A stretch of DNA of 64,000 bases from Mucilaginibacter aquariorum. Lineage in GTDB: Bacteria > Bacteroidota > Bacteroidia > Sphingobacteriales > Sphingobacteriaceae. The translations under genes and the position numbers were made by a program. Positions 8,802-17,933 of this stretch are shown piece after piece. The stretch is from the NCBI RefSeq assembly GCF_024498135.1, contig NZ_JANHOH010000006.1:124001-188000 (forward strand), given 5' to 3'. How positions within the stretch are numbered: the first letter of the stretch is position 1; each line of letters begins with the position of its first letter. The notes below the pieces were generated by a model. The model was not told the DNA's origin and did not search any database. It saw only the letters and a program-made list of their open reading frames with translations.

Positions 8802-9326
8802 TTATGTTCGCGGCAGCTTAAAAATAAAGCGCCCTTCGTCATTAACAGAGATTTGCTTAAAGCCCGCCTTTATCAGTATTCTTTGCGAAGGATAATTATC
8901 CGCGCCGGTATCGGCCCAAATGGTTTTTACATCGGCGTTGATAAATCCCCATTCGCAAATGCGTTTCAAGGCTTCGGTAGCGTAACCCTTGTTTTGGTGG
9001 TTTTGGTCAAACGAGTAGCCGGTTATAGCCTCGCCATTCTCATCGGGGTAGCCAATTCCAATCCCTCCAATACTTATATTATCGGTTTTTAAAACCGCCT
9101 CCCAGTTGGTGTACCACTCAAATTTATCCGGGTAAAGCAAGGTTTTGGGGATAAACCAATTCTCTAATGCGTCGGCCACCTCTGCTTCCCAGAAAGGGTC
9201 GATAAGCATATTCGAAGGATTTAATCCCATTGATAGTTCCATTTTTTCGCGACTTTCTTTCCATAACAAAAGCTGCGTATGTGTTAACGGTATTAGTCGT
9301 AACCGTTCAGATTCGATAAAAAACAT
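8802..9326 (-). CDS. GNAT-family N-acetyltransferase (RimJ/RimL type)
   Basis: The 174-residue protein fits the Acetyltransf_3 group: it opens with FIESERLRLIPLT and carries the acetyl-CoA loop region YSFDQNHQNKGYATEALKRI near residue 103-122, with the Q/RxxGxG/A-like segment NQNKGYATEA. This group includes ribosomal-protein and small-molecule acetyltransferases; the substrate is unknown. It stands alone, convergent with ispG, with its own 204-bp upstream gap. Confidence 0.85.
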   Translation of the reverse strand: MFFIESERLRLIPLTHTQLLLWKESREKMELSMGLNPSNMLIDPFWEAEVADALENWFIPKTLLYPDKFEWYTNWEAVLKTDNISIGGIGIGYPDENGEAITGYSFDQNHQNKGYATEALKRICEWGFINADVKTIWADTGADNYPSQRILIKAGFKQISVNDEGRFIFKLPRT

Positions 9327-9530
9327 TGTGTGATCTTTAATTTGTATAACAATAGAATTTTAGTCCACTTATTTAAGTGGTGGGGTTTTACAGCCCTTGC
9401 GGCAGGCTGTTTGTTATACAATTCCAGGCAGTGTAATATGCCTGTTTAGGGTGTTAAATAACAGAGGCTGTATTTTATGTTGGCACAAATATAATGCAGA
9501 TATTAATATCAATTAGTAATTTTATTTTTA

Positions 9531-10670
9531 ATGACCATTCAGCTCGTTATATATAATGTCATCTGTGTTAGCTTCTTTCTGTTAACGCTTGTCTCGTTTT
9601 TTAATCCAACCAAATTAAATATCACCGCTAACCGGTGGTTCGGCCTTTTTATGTTCTCGGCAGGATGTATGGTGCTGAATGCTATCATTTATAAGGCAGG
9701 TGCCGAAGCGCAATACAAGCAACTTATCATATTTAATGAACTTTCCCGGTTTATTATTGCCCCTGCATTGTATCTCAGTATTCTACATTTTACATCGCCG
9801 GATAAAGTTTTAAAACGAAGGGAATACTTGCACTTTATACCCTTCGCACTATTTGCGGTTTACATTATCGCGTTTAGTACAGGTCATCAGTTCTTCCATC
9901 TGCCCGCGGTTATAGGGAGGGCATTAGCACTGCTTATGGCTGTTGCAGTGCAACTGCAATTATTGGTTTATTGGGTGCTGGCATGGGCTAAACTTAACCG
10001 GCATCAGAAAAACATCCGCCTTGTTAATTCTAATACCGAAGCTGTTAATCTTAACTGGTTAAGGTATATGTTGATAGGCATTGCTTTTATCATCGTAACC
10101 TGGCTTGCCGCACAAATACTACAAATGCATTGGATAACTGTCAGTACACCGATCCTGTATCTGGCGGGCACGCTTTTTATGGGTTATTACCTACTGGCCC
10201 AAAAAGAAGTATACCCCTTTGAACAACCCGAACTGGAACAAATAGCCGAAGTAATAAAACCCGAAAGCAAGTCGGTTAAACAAAGATTGACAGAAGAACA
10301 ATCCACACAACTTAAAATGCAGTTAGAGCATTTAATGCAAACTGAAAAAGTGTACCTGGACAATGAGCTGAGCCTGCCCCAACTGGCAAAAGAAATGGAT
10401 ATGTCAACACATGATCTTTCTTACCTGCTGAATGATGTTATCGGCATCAGCTTTTTTCAGTTTGTAAATGCCTGCCGGGTGCAGGAGGCCAAGCAACTGA
10501 TGCTTTCAGACAAACACCACCACCTTAATTTATTGGGCATTGCTTATAGCGCCGGCTTCAATTCAAAAACTACTTTTAATACAGCATTTAAAAAGGAAAC
10601 GGGCTTGTCGCCGAGTGAGTTTATGAAAGGTAAGGATTCCTTTTCGATCGATGTATCAGTCCGGGCTTAA
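9531..10670 (+). CDS. AraC-family regulator with N-terminal membrane domain
   Basis: The first roughly 225 of 379 residues form about seven hydrophobic helices. A linker follows, and the C-terminal 100 residues are an AraC-type double helix-turn-helix ending with the family signature IAYSAGFNSKTTFNTAFKKETG. Such 7TM-AraC proteins are common in Bacteroidetes and are thought to sense a signal at the membrane; the ligand is unknown. The 204-bp gap upstream holds a small hairpin (CCACTTATTTAAGTGG, 9367-9382) but no gene. The likely target is the membrane-protein gene 108 bp downstream, which is inference. Confidence 0.88.
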   Translation: MTIQLVIYNVICVSFFLLTLVSFFNPTKLNITANRWFGLFMFSAGCMVLNAIIYKAGAEAQYKQLIIFNELSRFIIAPALYLSILHFTSPDKVLKRREYLHFIPFALFAVYIIAFSTGHQFFHLPAVIGRALALLMAVAVQLQLLVYWVLAWAKLNRHQKNIRLVNSNTEAVNLNWLRYMLIGIAFIIVTWLAAQILQMHWITVSTPILYLAGTLFMGYYLLAQKEVYPFEQPELEQIAEVIKPESKSVKQRLTEEQSTQLKMQLEHLMQTEKVYLDNELSLPQLAKEMDMSTHDLSYLLNDVIGISFFQFVNACRVQEAKQLMLSDKHHHLNLLGIAYSAGFNSKTTFNTAFKKETGLSPSEFMKGKDSFSIDVSVRA

Positions 10671-10695
10671 TGTCAGTCTGAGCCTGTCGAAGACC
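10671..10695 (+). repeat. Fragment of a dispersed GTCAGTCTGAGCCTGTCGAAGAC repeat
   Basis: The sequence starting right after the AraC stop (TGTCAGTCTGAGCCTGTCG and on) resembles one arm of a short palindromic repeat seen between genes of many Bacteroidetes. The opposite arm is missing here. The family link is from memory, not computed. Confidence 0.45.
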
Positions 10696-10777
10696 TAAAC
10701 ACGTTCGTTTGGATAATCCCGAACGACCCGCATTACCCATTCGCCTAACATTGTGCAACTAATAAACACAATGTATT

Positions 10778-11851
10778 ATGGAACGTAAACCTTTTTCACC
10801 CCTTGCCTGGGCGGCTTTTATTGCTGCCGTATTAGGCGCTATTGTTTTTACTCGCGCCACCCGTATTGCCTTAGGTGAGGATATATCGCCGCTGGTATTG
10901 TATGGCATAGTGCTTATTTATTTGCTTACTGTTTTAATGCTGACTTTTGTTTGGAAAAGCAAAGCCACAAAGGGTGCTATCGATGTTACCAATTATACCG
11001 CTTTTTGGCAAAACGCCGTGCGCTATACCCTCGCGCTGGATATGATGATGTTTGGTTGTCAGAAATTTTGCCACCAGCAATTTTACGTGCCACTCGGTAT
11101 GCTCGACGACCCTTTTACAGCCATACCTAACGAAATGCTGATGTGGGCATTCATGGGGCGCTACCATTCTATGGTAAATATTATAGCCTCGCTCGAAATT
11201 CTTGGCGGCGCGCTGCTGCTATTCCGCAAAACCCGATTGGTGGGCGCTTTTATGTTGTTGCCCATGCTGCTGAATATTATGTTGCTTGATCTCTATTACC
11301 TCAACTTATTGGTACAGGTATACGTTGCCCTCGAGTTGCTTGCCGTAATATACCTCATCCTGTTGGAGTACCGCCGCCTTGTGGAATTCTTCCTTATCGC
11401 TAAAGGTAACGCTCCATTGTATAACTTCCGCGGGCAATGGGTTGGTTATGCAGTAAAAGCATCGGTAATTATTATACCCGCGCTTGCCTTATCCATGCAT
11501 CATTACCAAACCAACTACACCGAAATAACCGGTAAATATGAAGTGAAGCGTGTTTTCATAAACAACACCGATCAAACCCAGCCACCCTGCCGCGATAGCG
11601 TGCTCGCTCATGTATTTATTGACCGCTACGACCTTGTTTTGGGCTACCCCGATTACCGCAACAAAGTAATTGGCGGGTACACATACAACCCGGAAACCAA
11701 ACAGATTACTGTAGCATTTCATTACCCCATGAAAGATACGCTTACAGCCACCATCACTCCCGGCAATGGCGAAATGAAAACGCTTGTTGGAAAAATGGGT
11801 AGTAAGGAATTGAGGATTGAGATGGAAAGGGTAGCCCCGGTAAATAATTGA
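10778..11851 (+). CDS. DoxX-like integral membrane protein of unknown function
   Basis: The 357-residue protein has about six membrane helices in residues 10-245, in a pattern like DoxX-type proteins (RYTLALDMMMFGCQKF, then HSMVNIIASLEILGGALLLF). A soluble domain of about 110 residues follows, starting near TGKYEVKRVFINN and containing mainly beta structure. The DoxX-like call rests on the helix pattern only. It follows the AraC regulator on the same strand. The long open frames antisense to its end are shadows. Confidence 0.65.
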   Translation: MERKPFSPLAWAAFIAAVLGAIVFTRATRIALGEDISPLVLYGIVLIYLLTVLMLTFVWKSKATKGAIDVTNYTAFWQNAVRYTLALDMMMFGCQKFCHQQFYVPLGMLDDPFTAIPNEMLMWAFMGRYHSMVNIIASLEILGGALLLFRKTRLVGAFMLLPMLLNIMLLDLYYLNLLVQVYVALELLAVIYLILLEYRRLVEFFLIAKGNAPLYNFRGQWVGYAVKASVIIIPALALSMHHYQTNYTEITGKYEVKRVFINNTDQTQPPCRDSVLAHVFIDRYDLVLGYPDYRNKVIGGYTYNPETKQITVAFHYPMKDTLTATITPGNGEMKTLVGKMGSKELRIEMERVAPVNN

Positions 11852-12100
11852 ATAATGTTTTTCGTCGTCGCAGGGTTTCTTGAAAAGGACCTTGCGACTC
11901 GTCTCATTATTTGGAGTTACTAATAGTCCTAACCTCTGATCACTAATTCCTGCCAACATGTCACCGCAAAGTAAGTTAGCCTGACGGTTTGTAACTTAAC
12001 TGACACCCTACCATTATTTTTCCTGCCAAATGCATATTGGCACAGGCATTGATAAATAGCTAAGTAAGCATTAATTATCAAGAAAAAAATAAATCATAAT

Positions 12101-14011
12101 ATGTCTAAAATAATTGGAATTGACTTAGGAACAACAAACTCCTGCGTATCAGTAATGGAAGGTAACGAACCTGTAGTTATTGCTAACAGCGAGGGAAAAC
12201 GTACTACGCCTTCTGTTGTAGCTTTTGTTAACGACGGTGAGCGTAAAGTGGGCGACCCGGCAAAACGCCAGGCAATTACAAACCCTACAAAAACTATTTA
12301 TTCTATAAAGCGCTTCATGGGTAACAACTTCAACGAAGTTACACAAGAAGTTGGCCGTGTACCTTATAAAGTAGTTAAAGGCGACAATAACACCCCACGT
12401 GTTGAAATTGGCGATCGTAAATATACCCCGCAAGAAATTTCAGCGATGATCCTTCAAAAAATGAAGAAAACTGCTGAAGACTTTTTGGGAACTGAAGTTA
12501 CTGAAGCGGTTATTACCGTTCCGGCTTATTTTAACGATGCACAACGCCAGGCAACTAAAGAAGCCGGTGAAATTGCTGGTTTAAAAGTTCGCCGTATTAT
12601 AAACGAGCCTACTGCTGCTGCCCTTGCCTATGGTTTGGATAAAGCACATAAGGATATGAAAATTGCTGTTTTTGACTGTGGTGGTGGTACGCATGACGTA
12701 TCTGTACTGGAGTTGGGCGATGGCGTTTTCGAAGTAAAATCAACTGATGGTGATACTCACTTAGGTGGTGATGACTTTGACCAGGTTATTATTGACTGGA
12801 TGGCTGATGAGTTTAAGAGTGACGAAGGTGTTGATCTGCGTAAAGATCCAATGGCTTTGCAACGCTTAAAAGAATCTGCAGAGAAAGCTAAGATTGAATT
12901 ATCAAGCTCAACTCAAACAGAAATTAACTTACCATACATCACTGCTGGTGCAGAAGGCCCAAAACACTTGGTTAAAACTTTAACCCGTGCAAAATTTGAG
13001 CAATTAGCTGATAGCCTGATCAAACGTACTATTGAGCCTTGTAAAACTGCTTTGAAAAATGCAGGTTACAGCACTTCAGATATCGACGAGATCATATTGG
13101 TAGGTGGTTCAACCCGTATCCCGGCTATACAGGAAGCAGTACAAAAATTCTTTGGTAAAGCGCCATCAAAAGGTGTTAACCCGGATGAAGTTGTTGCTAT
13201 TGGTGCAGCTATACAAGGTGGTGTGTTAACCGGCGAAGTTAAAGATGTATTGTTGTTAGACGTTACCCCGTTATCATTAGGTATCGAAACTATGGGTGGT
13301 GTAATGACAAAATTAATTGAGTCTAACACAACTATACCAACTAAAAAATCAGAAACATTCTCAACCGCGTCTGATAGCCAGCCATCTGTTGAGATCCACA
13401 TATTACAGGGTGAGCGTCCAATGGCAGCGGGTAACCGTACTATAGGCCGTTTCCACCTGGATGGTATACCACCAGCACCTCGCGGTGTGCCTCAGGTTGA
13501 AGTAACATTCGATATTGATGCAAACGGTATATTACATGTATCTGCAAAAGATAAAGCTACAGGTAAAGAGCAAAAGATCCGTATCGAAGCATCATCCGGC
13601 TTAACTGATGCTGAGATCAAAAAGATGAAGGACGAAGCTGAAGCTAACGCTGAAGCGGATCAAAAAGCAAAAGAAGAAGTTGAAAAACTGAACTCTGCTG
13701 ATGCCCTTATCTTTAGCACCGAAAAACAATTAAAAGAATACGGTGATAAGATCCCTGCCGACAAAAAAGGCGCTATCGAAGCTGGCTTAGAGAAATTGAA
13801 AGCCGCGTATTCTGCTAAAGACCTTGCAGCTATTGAGCCTGCACAGGAAGAATTAAATGCTGCATGGACTGCTGCATCTGAAGATATGTACAAAGCATCT
13901 GCTGATGGTGGTCAACAACCGGGTGCTGACGCAGGTCAGGCTGCAGGTGATGGTCAACAGGCAGGCGGTGCTGATAACGTAACAGATGTTGACTTCGAAG
14001 AAGTAAAATAA
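12101..14011 (+). CDS. dnaK: Chaperone protein DnaK (Hsp70)
   Basis: DnaK is the ATP-dependent Hsp70 chaperone. The 636-residue length is normal. The first ATPase signature GIDLGTTNSCVSVMEG is at residues 5-20, the third signature VGGSTRIPAI near residue 340, and the substrate-binding domain begins after the linker LLLDVTPLSLG near residue 385. The C-terminus ends in the usual Gly/Gln-rich tail and DVDFEEVK. The second phosphate loop reads DCGGGTHDVS with Cys193 and His198, where E. coli has DLGGGTFDIS; I believe this is a variant of the Sphingobacteria rather than a defect. grpE and dnaJ are not adjacent. The 249-bp upstream gap must hold its promoter, but I could not place a convincing one. 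Confidence 0.97.
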   Translation: MSKIIGIDLGTTNSCVSVMEGNEPVVIANSEGKRTTPSVVAFVNDGERKVGDPAKRQAITNPTKTIYSIKRFMGNNFNEVTQEVGRVPYKVVKGDNNTPRVEIGDRKYTPQEISAMILQKMKKTAEDFLGTEVTEAVITVPAYFNDAQRQATKEAGEIAGLKVRRIINEPTAAALAYGLDKAHKDMKIAVFDCGGGTHDVSVLELGDGVFEVKSTDGDTHLGGDDFDQVIIDWMADEFKSDEGVDLRKDPMALQRLKESAEKAKIELSSSTQTEINLPYITAGAEGPKHLVKTLTRAKFEQLADSLIKRTIEPCKTALKNAGYSTSDIDEIILVGGSTRIPAIQEAVQKFFGKAPSKGVNPDEVVAIGAAIQGGVLTGEVKDVLLLDVTPLSLGIETMGGVMTKLIESNTTIPTKKSETFSTASDSQPSVEIHILQGERPMAAGNRTIGRFHLDGIPPAPRGVPQVEVTFDIDANGILHVSAKDKATGKEQKIRIEASSGLTDAEIKKMKDEAEANAEADQKAKEEVEKLNSADALIFSTEKQLKEYGDKIPADKKGAIEAGLEKLKAAYSAKDLAAIEPAQEELNAAWTAASEDMYKASADGGQQPGADAGQAAGDGQQAGGADNVTDVDFEEVK

Positions 14012-14029
14012 TCAGCCCTATATATAATG

Positions 14030-14060
14030 AAAAGGCCGGTACAATTTGTACCGGCCTTTT
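14030..14060. terminator. Terminator between dnaK and a convergent gene
   Basis: A 13-bp perfect stem AAAAGGCCGGTAC/GTACCGGCCTTTT with a 5-base loop is followed by TT on the plus strand and by TCATTATATA on the minus strand. It sits between two convergent stops. Confidence 0.85.
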
Positions 14061-14070
14061 TTATGATAAA

Positions 14071-14451
14071 TTATTTGCGGTTAAATAAATAGGAATATAA
14101 TCCTGCTGAAGCAAAACCTATAGCTATTATAAGATAAGTAATAACTCTAACAGATTTAGTATCCCACTTAGAGCCTTTTACCTGGTTGTATATGTTGTCG
14201 TAGTTAGATTTGTTGAGATAAATAAAATAAAAGATAACTAAACTCGATATGAAACCTATTAGACAATTAACCTTTGATATTCGCAAATCTGTTATTACAG
14301 AATAAAATGTGGCTATTAACGAAATTAAAAGGCAAGTAAACGAACTTGCTGTAATCCCATAGGCTGTAAGCCAAGGTATATCATTAGTGTAATGGCCATC
14401 TCTATAATATAAATTGTAGATGTGGAAATATATTACTTTAAAAAAAAGCAT
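14071..14451 (-). CDS. Small integral membrane protein, unknown function
   Basis: A 126-residue protein with about four hydrophobic helices (near residues 30-50, 60-80 and 100-122 most clearly) and a basic C-terminus FNRK. No family recognised. It follows the response-regulator gene on the same strand after a 26-bp gap and may be co-transcribed with it. The region is AT-richer than its neighbours, so it could be a recent acquisition, but that is a visual impression only. Confidence 0.6.
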   Translation of the reverse strand: MLFFKVIYFHIYNLYYRDGHYTNDIPWLTAYGITASSFTCLLISLIATFYSVITDLRISKVNCLIGFISSLVIFYFIYLNKSNYDNIYNQVKGSKWDTKSVRVITYLIIAIGFASAGLYSYLFNRK

Positions 14452-14477
14452 CGCATTGTTATCTGGCCAAAGATAAC

Positions 14478-14837
14478 CTAACTTATCAAATTATTCACCT
14501 TCTCAACCAACTCGGTTAAATCAAATGGTTTGTCAATAATGGCATCACATCCGTAAGCAAACAGGTCAGACTCGCGATTAATATAGGCCGAAAATATAAT
14601 AACCGGCACGTTGTTGAATTTAGGGTGTGATTTTATGGAGCGGCAAAGCTCGCCACCATTTTGGCCGGCTACCCGGTAATCCAGTATAACCAGGTCTGGC
14701 TCAAAAGCTTCTAACAGGGGCATAACATTATCGCTTTCGCCGGTGCTTTTCACCTCGAAATTTTCGTAGGTCAGGGTCTCATGAACAATGTCAAGAATAT
14801 CCTGGTTGTCATCCAATACTAAAATACGCTTCAACAT
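14478..14837 (-). CDS. Single-domain response regulator (receiver only)
   Basis: The protein is one CheY-like receiver domain of 119 residues: acidic pair LDDN near residue 9, phospho-acceptor region LVILDYR near residue 52, and the KPFD lysine near residue 103. It has no output domain, so it acts by protein contact or as a phosphate relay. I chose ATG 14837 over an upstream TTG at 14852 because the family starts right before the RILVLDD strand. No histidine kinase lies beside it. Confidence 0.88.
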   Translation of the reverse strand: MLKRILVLDDNQDILDIVHETLTYENFEVKSTGESDNVMPLLEAFEPDLVILDYRVAGQNGGELCRSIKSHPKFNNVPVIIFSAYINRESDLFAYGCDAIIDKPFDLTELVEKVNNLIS

Positions 14838-15087
14838 AAACAGGTTAATCAATTAAACTAAATAGCAACTTAGGGGTATTGAAGTAGCGTAAAAAAATGT
14901 ACTCAGGAACGGTGTAAGGGCTCGGTATATAATGTATTAGAATTTTGATTGGCCGTTAATCAAATGTAGTATAATATAATTATATTATAAAGAAATATTA
15001 CAAGGGAATTTTTCTCTTAATAGTAGAGAAACATAAATTATATATTACCGTACAGGCTATTTACAAAGCTTAATATTGAGTAACAAA

Positions 15088-15113
15088 AAAACCCGCGGCT
15101 AAAAGCGGGTTTT
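15088..15113 (-). terminator. Terminator of the glycine-zipper protein gene
   Basis: A 9-bp stem AAAACCCGC/GCGGGTTTT with an 8-base loop lies 8 bp past the stop of the minus-strand gene and gives a T run on the minus strand. Confidence 0.75.
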
Positions 15114-15120
15114 AATATTA

Positions 15121-15444
15121 TTAATAAGGATATGCCTTACCGGGGTGCGCACGTTTCCATGCCCTGCGGCGCTCCAGCCATGCAGCATGTTTCTTTTTTT
15201 GTTCGCGTCTGCGGGCTTCGTTACCTATAATATAACCGCCACCTGCGCCTATTGCGCCACCAACTACTGCACCGCCAACGCTTTTACCTATTAAGGCCCC
15301 GGCAACTGCACCGCCGGCACCACCAATTATGGCACCCTTGCCTTGTTTACTTATGCCTTTCTTTTTTTCCTGTGCCTGAGCATTAGGTGTCACACCGGAT
15401 GTTAATGCTAATAATAGGCTGCTAAATATGATCAACTTTTTCAT
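15121..15444 (-). CDS. Secreted glycine-zipper protein
   Basis: A 107-residue protein with a signal peptide (MKKLIIFSSLLLALTSG, cleavage after AQA) and a glycine-zipper region at residues about 38-77 made of GAxxGGAxGA-type steps, typical of envelope proteins of the YMGG/OmpA-linked glycine-zipper group. The tail is strongly basic and aromatic (REQKKKHAAWLERRRAW) and ends in YPY. These proteins insert in or span a membrane; the role here is unknown. Confidence 0.75.
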   Translation of the reverse strand: MKKLIIFSSLLLALTSGVTPNAQAQEKKKGISKQGKGAIIGGAGGAVAGALIGKSVGGAVVGGAIGAGGGYIIGNEARRREQKKKHAAWLERRRAWKRAHPGKAYPY

Positions 15445-15541
15445 TTGTATCTGCTTTTGGTACTATTACAACCTATGCAAATAATAAGCCGAAGATCATA
15501 AAGCAGCTTTAAAGCAAAGAGAACAGAGTTTTTTTACAAGC

Positions 15542-16339
15542 TTATTTCAAAAAATCAATTATTGCCGATGCAAACTGTACAGTATTGCCTGCAGTATTAT
15601 GGTTGCCCGGCACGCTAACCATCTTTGATCCCGGTATTAATTTTTGCAGATCGTTTACGTCGCCATTGGTGGTGTCCTCGGTTCCGTCGATAAGCAACAC
15701 CGGTATTTTAACAGTAAATAATTCCTTTTTACTGGTAGATGGCTGGTGTTTTTGCTGATAGGCCAGCGCCAGGTTATCGAAATTATTTTTGCGGATCCAA
15801 ACCATCATGTCGTCTACATCATGCATGGTGGTATCGCCCATTAGTGCTTTATAGGCATGGATCCTTCTTGGCCATTGAGGGTTGGTATAATCGGCACCCA
15901 TTCCGCCCATTACAGCCTTGTGGATGCGCTTATCTAAAACTATTAACCTTGAAGTGATAATAGAACCGCGCGAGTAACCTACCGCGTCGTAATTTTTAAA
16001 GCCAAGGCTGCTTGCCAATCCCATAATATCTTTTGCTTCGGCATCATTAGTATAACCTGCATCAGTATGTGGTTTATCCGACAGGCCGTTTCCCCGCTGG
16101 TCAAGAATAATAACTTTAAAGCCTGCGGTAAGCAAAGCCGGGTATAAGGAGCCGTGTTTCCATCCCAGGCTGGTACCGGTAAAACCATGTACCAATATCA
16201 CCGGGTATCCCTCACCTTTTACTTCGTAATAAATTTTTGTACCATCAAAAGATGTAAAGAATTTGCCTTCCGGTTGTTGCGCATGCAAGCCAAGGGTGCA
16301 TGCTATGATTATAACAAATACTGATAATATCTTCTTCAT
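15542..16339 (-). CDS. Secreted alpha/beta hydrolase
   Basis: The frame gives 265 residues from ATG 16339, which starts a clear signal peptide (MKKILSVFVIIIACTLGLHA). An ATG four codons upstream at 16351 would overlap the permease gene by 8 bp. The fold signature is HGFTGTSLGW (oxyanion region), DQRGNGLSD, the nucleophile elbow GYSRGS, and a late DGTED acid and GNHN histidine, so a full Ser-Asp-His triad is present. The substrate is unknown. It follows the GntP permease gene within 5 bp and is probably in the same operon. Confidence 0.85.
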   Translation of the reverse strand: MKKILSVFVIIIACTLGLHAQQPEGKFFTSFDGTKIYYEVKGEGYPVILVHGFTGTSLGWKHGSLYPALLTAGFKVIILDQRGNGLSDKPHTDAGYTNDAEAKDIMGLASSLGFKNYDAVGYSRGSIITSRLIVLDKRIHKAVMGGMGADYTNPQWPRRIHAYKALMGDTTMHDVDDMMVWIRKNNFDNLALAYQQKHQPSTSKKELFTVKIPVLLIDGTEDTTNGDVNDLQKLIPGSKMVSVPGNHNTAGNTVQFASAIIDFLK

Positions 16340-16343
16340 GATA

Positions 16344-17651
16344 TTAAACAAATAGGTTTAAAATTAACACACCACCTAAGCCGATAATAGAAACTAAACT
16401 CTCCATCATTGACCACGAGCGGAAAGTATCTTTTATACTTAGGTTAAAGTACTCTTTAAAAAGCCAGAAACCAGAATCATTTACATGCGAGAATGCCAGG
16501 CTACCTGCACCAATGGATAGTACCATCAAATTAGGGTTTACATTTTCGCTTACTACTAATGATGATACTATGCCTGCTGCAGTTAAGCCGGCAACAGTGG
16601 CCGAACCCAGGCTAATGCGGATAATAGCGGCTATTACCCAGCCTAATACAAGCGGTGGCATATTAAAAGCTTTTAAGCTGTTGGCAATTTCGTTACTAAC
16701 GCCACTGGTGGTTAACACTTCTTTAAACGCGCCCGATCCTGCTATAATAAGCAGTATCAGGGATATATCTTTTACAGCATCAATATAGTTAACCCCTAAC
16801 TGGCCCATATTACGGCCTTGTTTTATGCCAAGCGTATAGGTAGCCACTATCAGGGCTATTAACATCACGATGGATGGGTCGCCCAGAAAGGCCATGATCT
16901 TTAAGGCTTTCTCATCCTTAATGCCTAAAAATGGAAAAAACGCGGTAAGCATTAAAAGCATTACCGGCAGTAAAGCGGTAAAAAAACTAATAAAGCCACT
17001 CGGCAATTTATCGGCAGGCATTTCTTCTGCACGGAAGGTAGCCAGTGGTTCTGACGGTATTTTTTTGAGGAATTGCGCGAATACCGGTCCGGCGAGAACA
17101 ATGGCCGGGATAGCTATTATCAATCCATAAATAAAGGTAGTGGCCATATTAGCATGAAAAAGCGCTACTAATGCCGATGGTGATGGGTGCGGCGGCAAAA
17201 AGCCATGCGTAACAGATAGCGACGCTATCATGGGCAAACCAATATATACCGCAGGCAATTTATACTTATATACTACCGAAAATATAAGCGGTACCATTAG
17301 CACAAAGCCTATCCCATAAAAAAGAGGGATGCCGATGATAAAACCCGCGGCAACCAGGGCCCATTGAATATATTTTTTGCCAACGGCATTAACCAAAACT
17401 TCCGCAATTTTTTGAGCAGCACCACTTACGGCAACCAGTTTCCCCAGCATAGCGCCAAGGCAAATAATAATAAGCAGTTGCCCCAAAATATCGCCCATGC
17501 CTTTTTGTACCGATGCGGTAACCTTGTTAACAGGGATGCCCAGCATTAAACCCGCGGCAATGGAAACTAACAGGAAAGCTAAAAAAGGGTTCACTTTTGC
17601 CCAGCTAACCAAAAGTATGAGCAATACTATACAGAACGATATAACCAGCAT
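16344..17651 (-). CDS. GntP-family gluconate/organic acid permease
   Basis: The 435-residue protein has about 12-14 membrane helices and family stretches IPLFYGIGFVLMVPL near residue 105 and HGFLPPHPSPSALV near residue 154. GntP proteins are proton symporters for gluconate, related sugar acids or D-serine. No gluconate kinase or sugar-acid catabolic gene is near, so the substrate is open. The hydrolase gene follows directly downstream, which could mean import of a product released outside the cell. Confidence 0.88.
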   Translation of the reverse strand: MLVISFCIVLLILLVSWAKVNPFLAFLLVSIAAGLMLGIPVNKVTASVQKGMGDILGQLLIIICLGAMLGKLVAVSGAAQKIAEVLVNAVGKKYIQWALVAAGFIIGIPLFYGIGFVLMVPLIFSVVYKYKLPAVYIGLPMIASLSVTHGFLPPHPSPSALVALFHANMATTFIYGLIIAIPAIVLAGPVFAQFLKKIPSEPLATFRAEEMPADKLPSGFISFFTALLPVMLLMLTAFFPFLGIKDEKALKIMAFLGDPSIVMLIALIVATYTLGIKQGRNMGQLGVNYIDAVKDISLILLIIAGSGAFKEVLTTSGVSNEIANSLKAFNMPPLVLGWVIAAIIRISLGSATVAGLTAAGIVSSLVVSENVNPNLMVLSIGAGSLAFSHVNDSGFWLFKEYFNLSIKDTFRSWSMMESLVSIIGLGGVLILNLFV

Positions 17652-17763
17652 AGTTTTTTAGATTCAGAAGTTTATAATTAGTATTTATACCGGGAAGCCG
17701 GTGCACCTAAAGTAATAACATTAAATGACATAGGGGTAAATAGATTTTAACCGATTGAATAGA

Positions 17764-17863
17764 TTAACCACAGAGAACATTGAGGATTGTATCTTCATTA
17801 CACGAGAGCGCAGCAATTTTCTTTGCGATCTCTGTGTTTTCTCTCTGTACTCTCTGTGGTTAA
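17764..17863. repeat. Inverted repeat with TTAACCACAGAGA arms
   Basis: Perfect 13-bp arms TTAACCACAGAGA (17764-17776) and TCTCTGTGGTTAA (17851-17863) enclose a centre that itself contains CACAGAG-like and CTCTGTG-like copies. It lies in the 282-bp gap between divergent permease and exporter genes. The arms look like a dispersed repeat common between genes in this phylum. I see no gene in this gap. Confidence 0.7.
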
Positions 17864-17933
17864 ATACCTAAAAGTCAAACTATTTTACATTTAGCTTACC
17901 GCGTAAGCCGATTAAACATCGTTCTTTGGGGCA

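Noticed and set aside
11489..11959. 156-residue minus-strand frame overlapping the end of the DoxX-like gene
   Set aside because: It mostly mirrors the plus-strand gene; the part outside the gene is short and has no coding character.
12061..14011. Replication origin near dnaK
   Set aside because: No DnaA-box cluster or dnaA/dnaN genes were seen; dnaK is not an origin marker.
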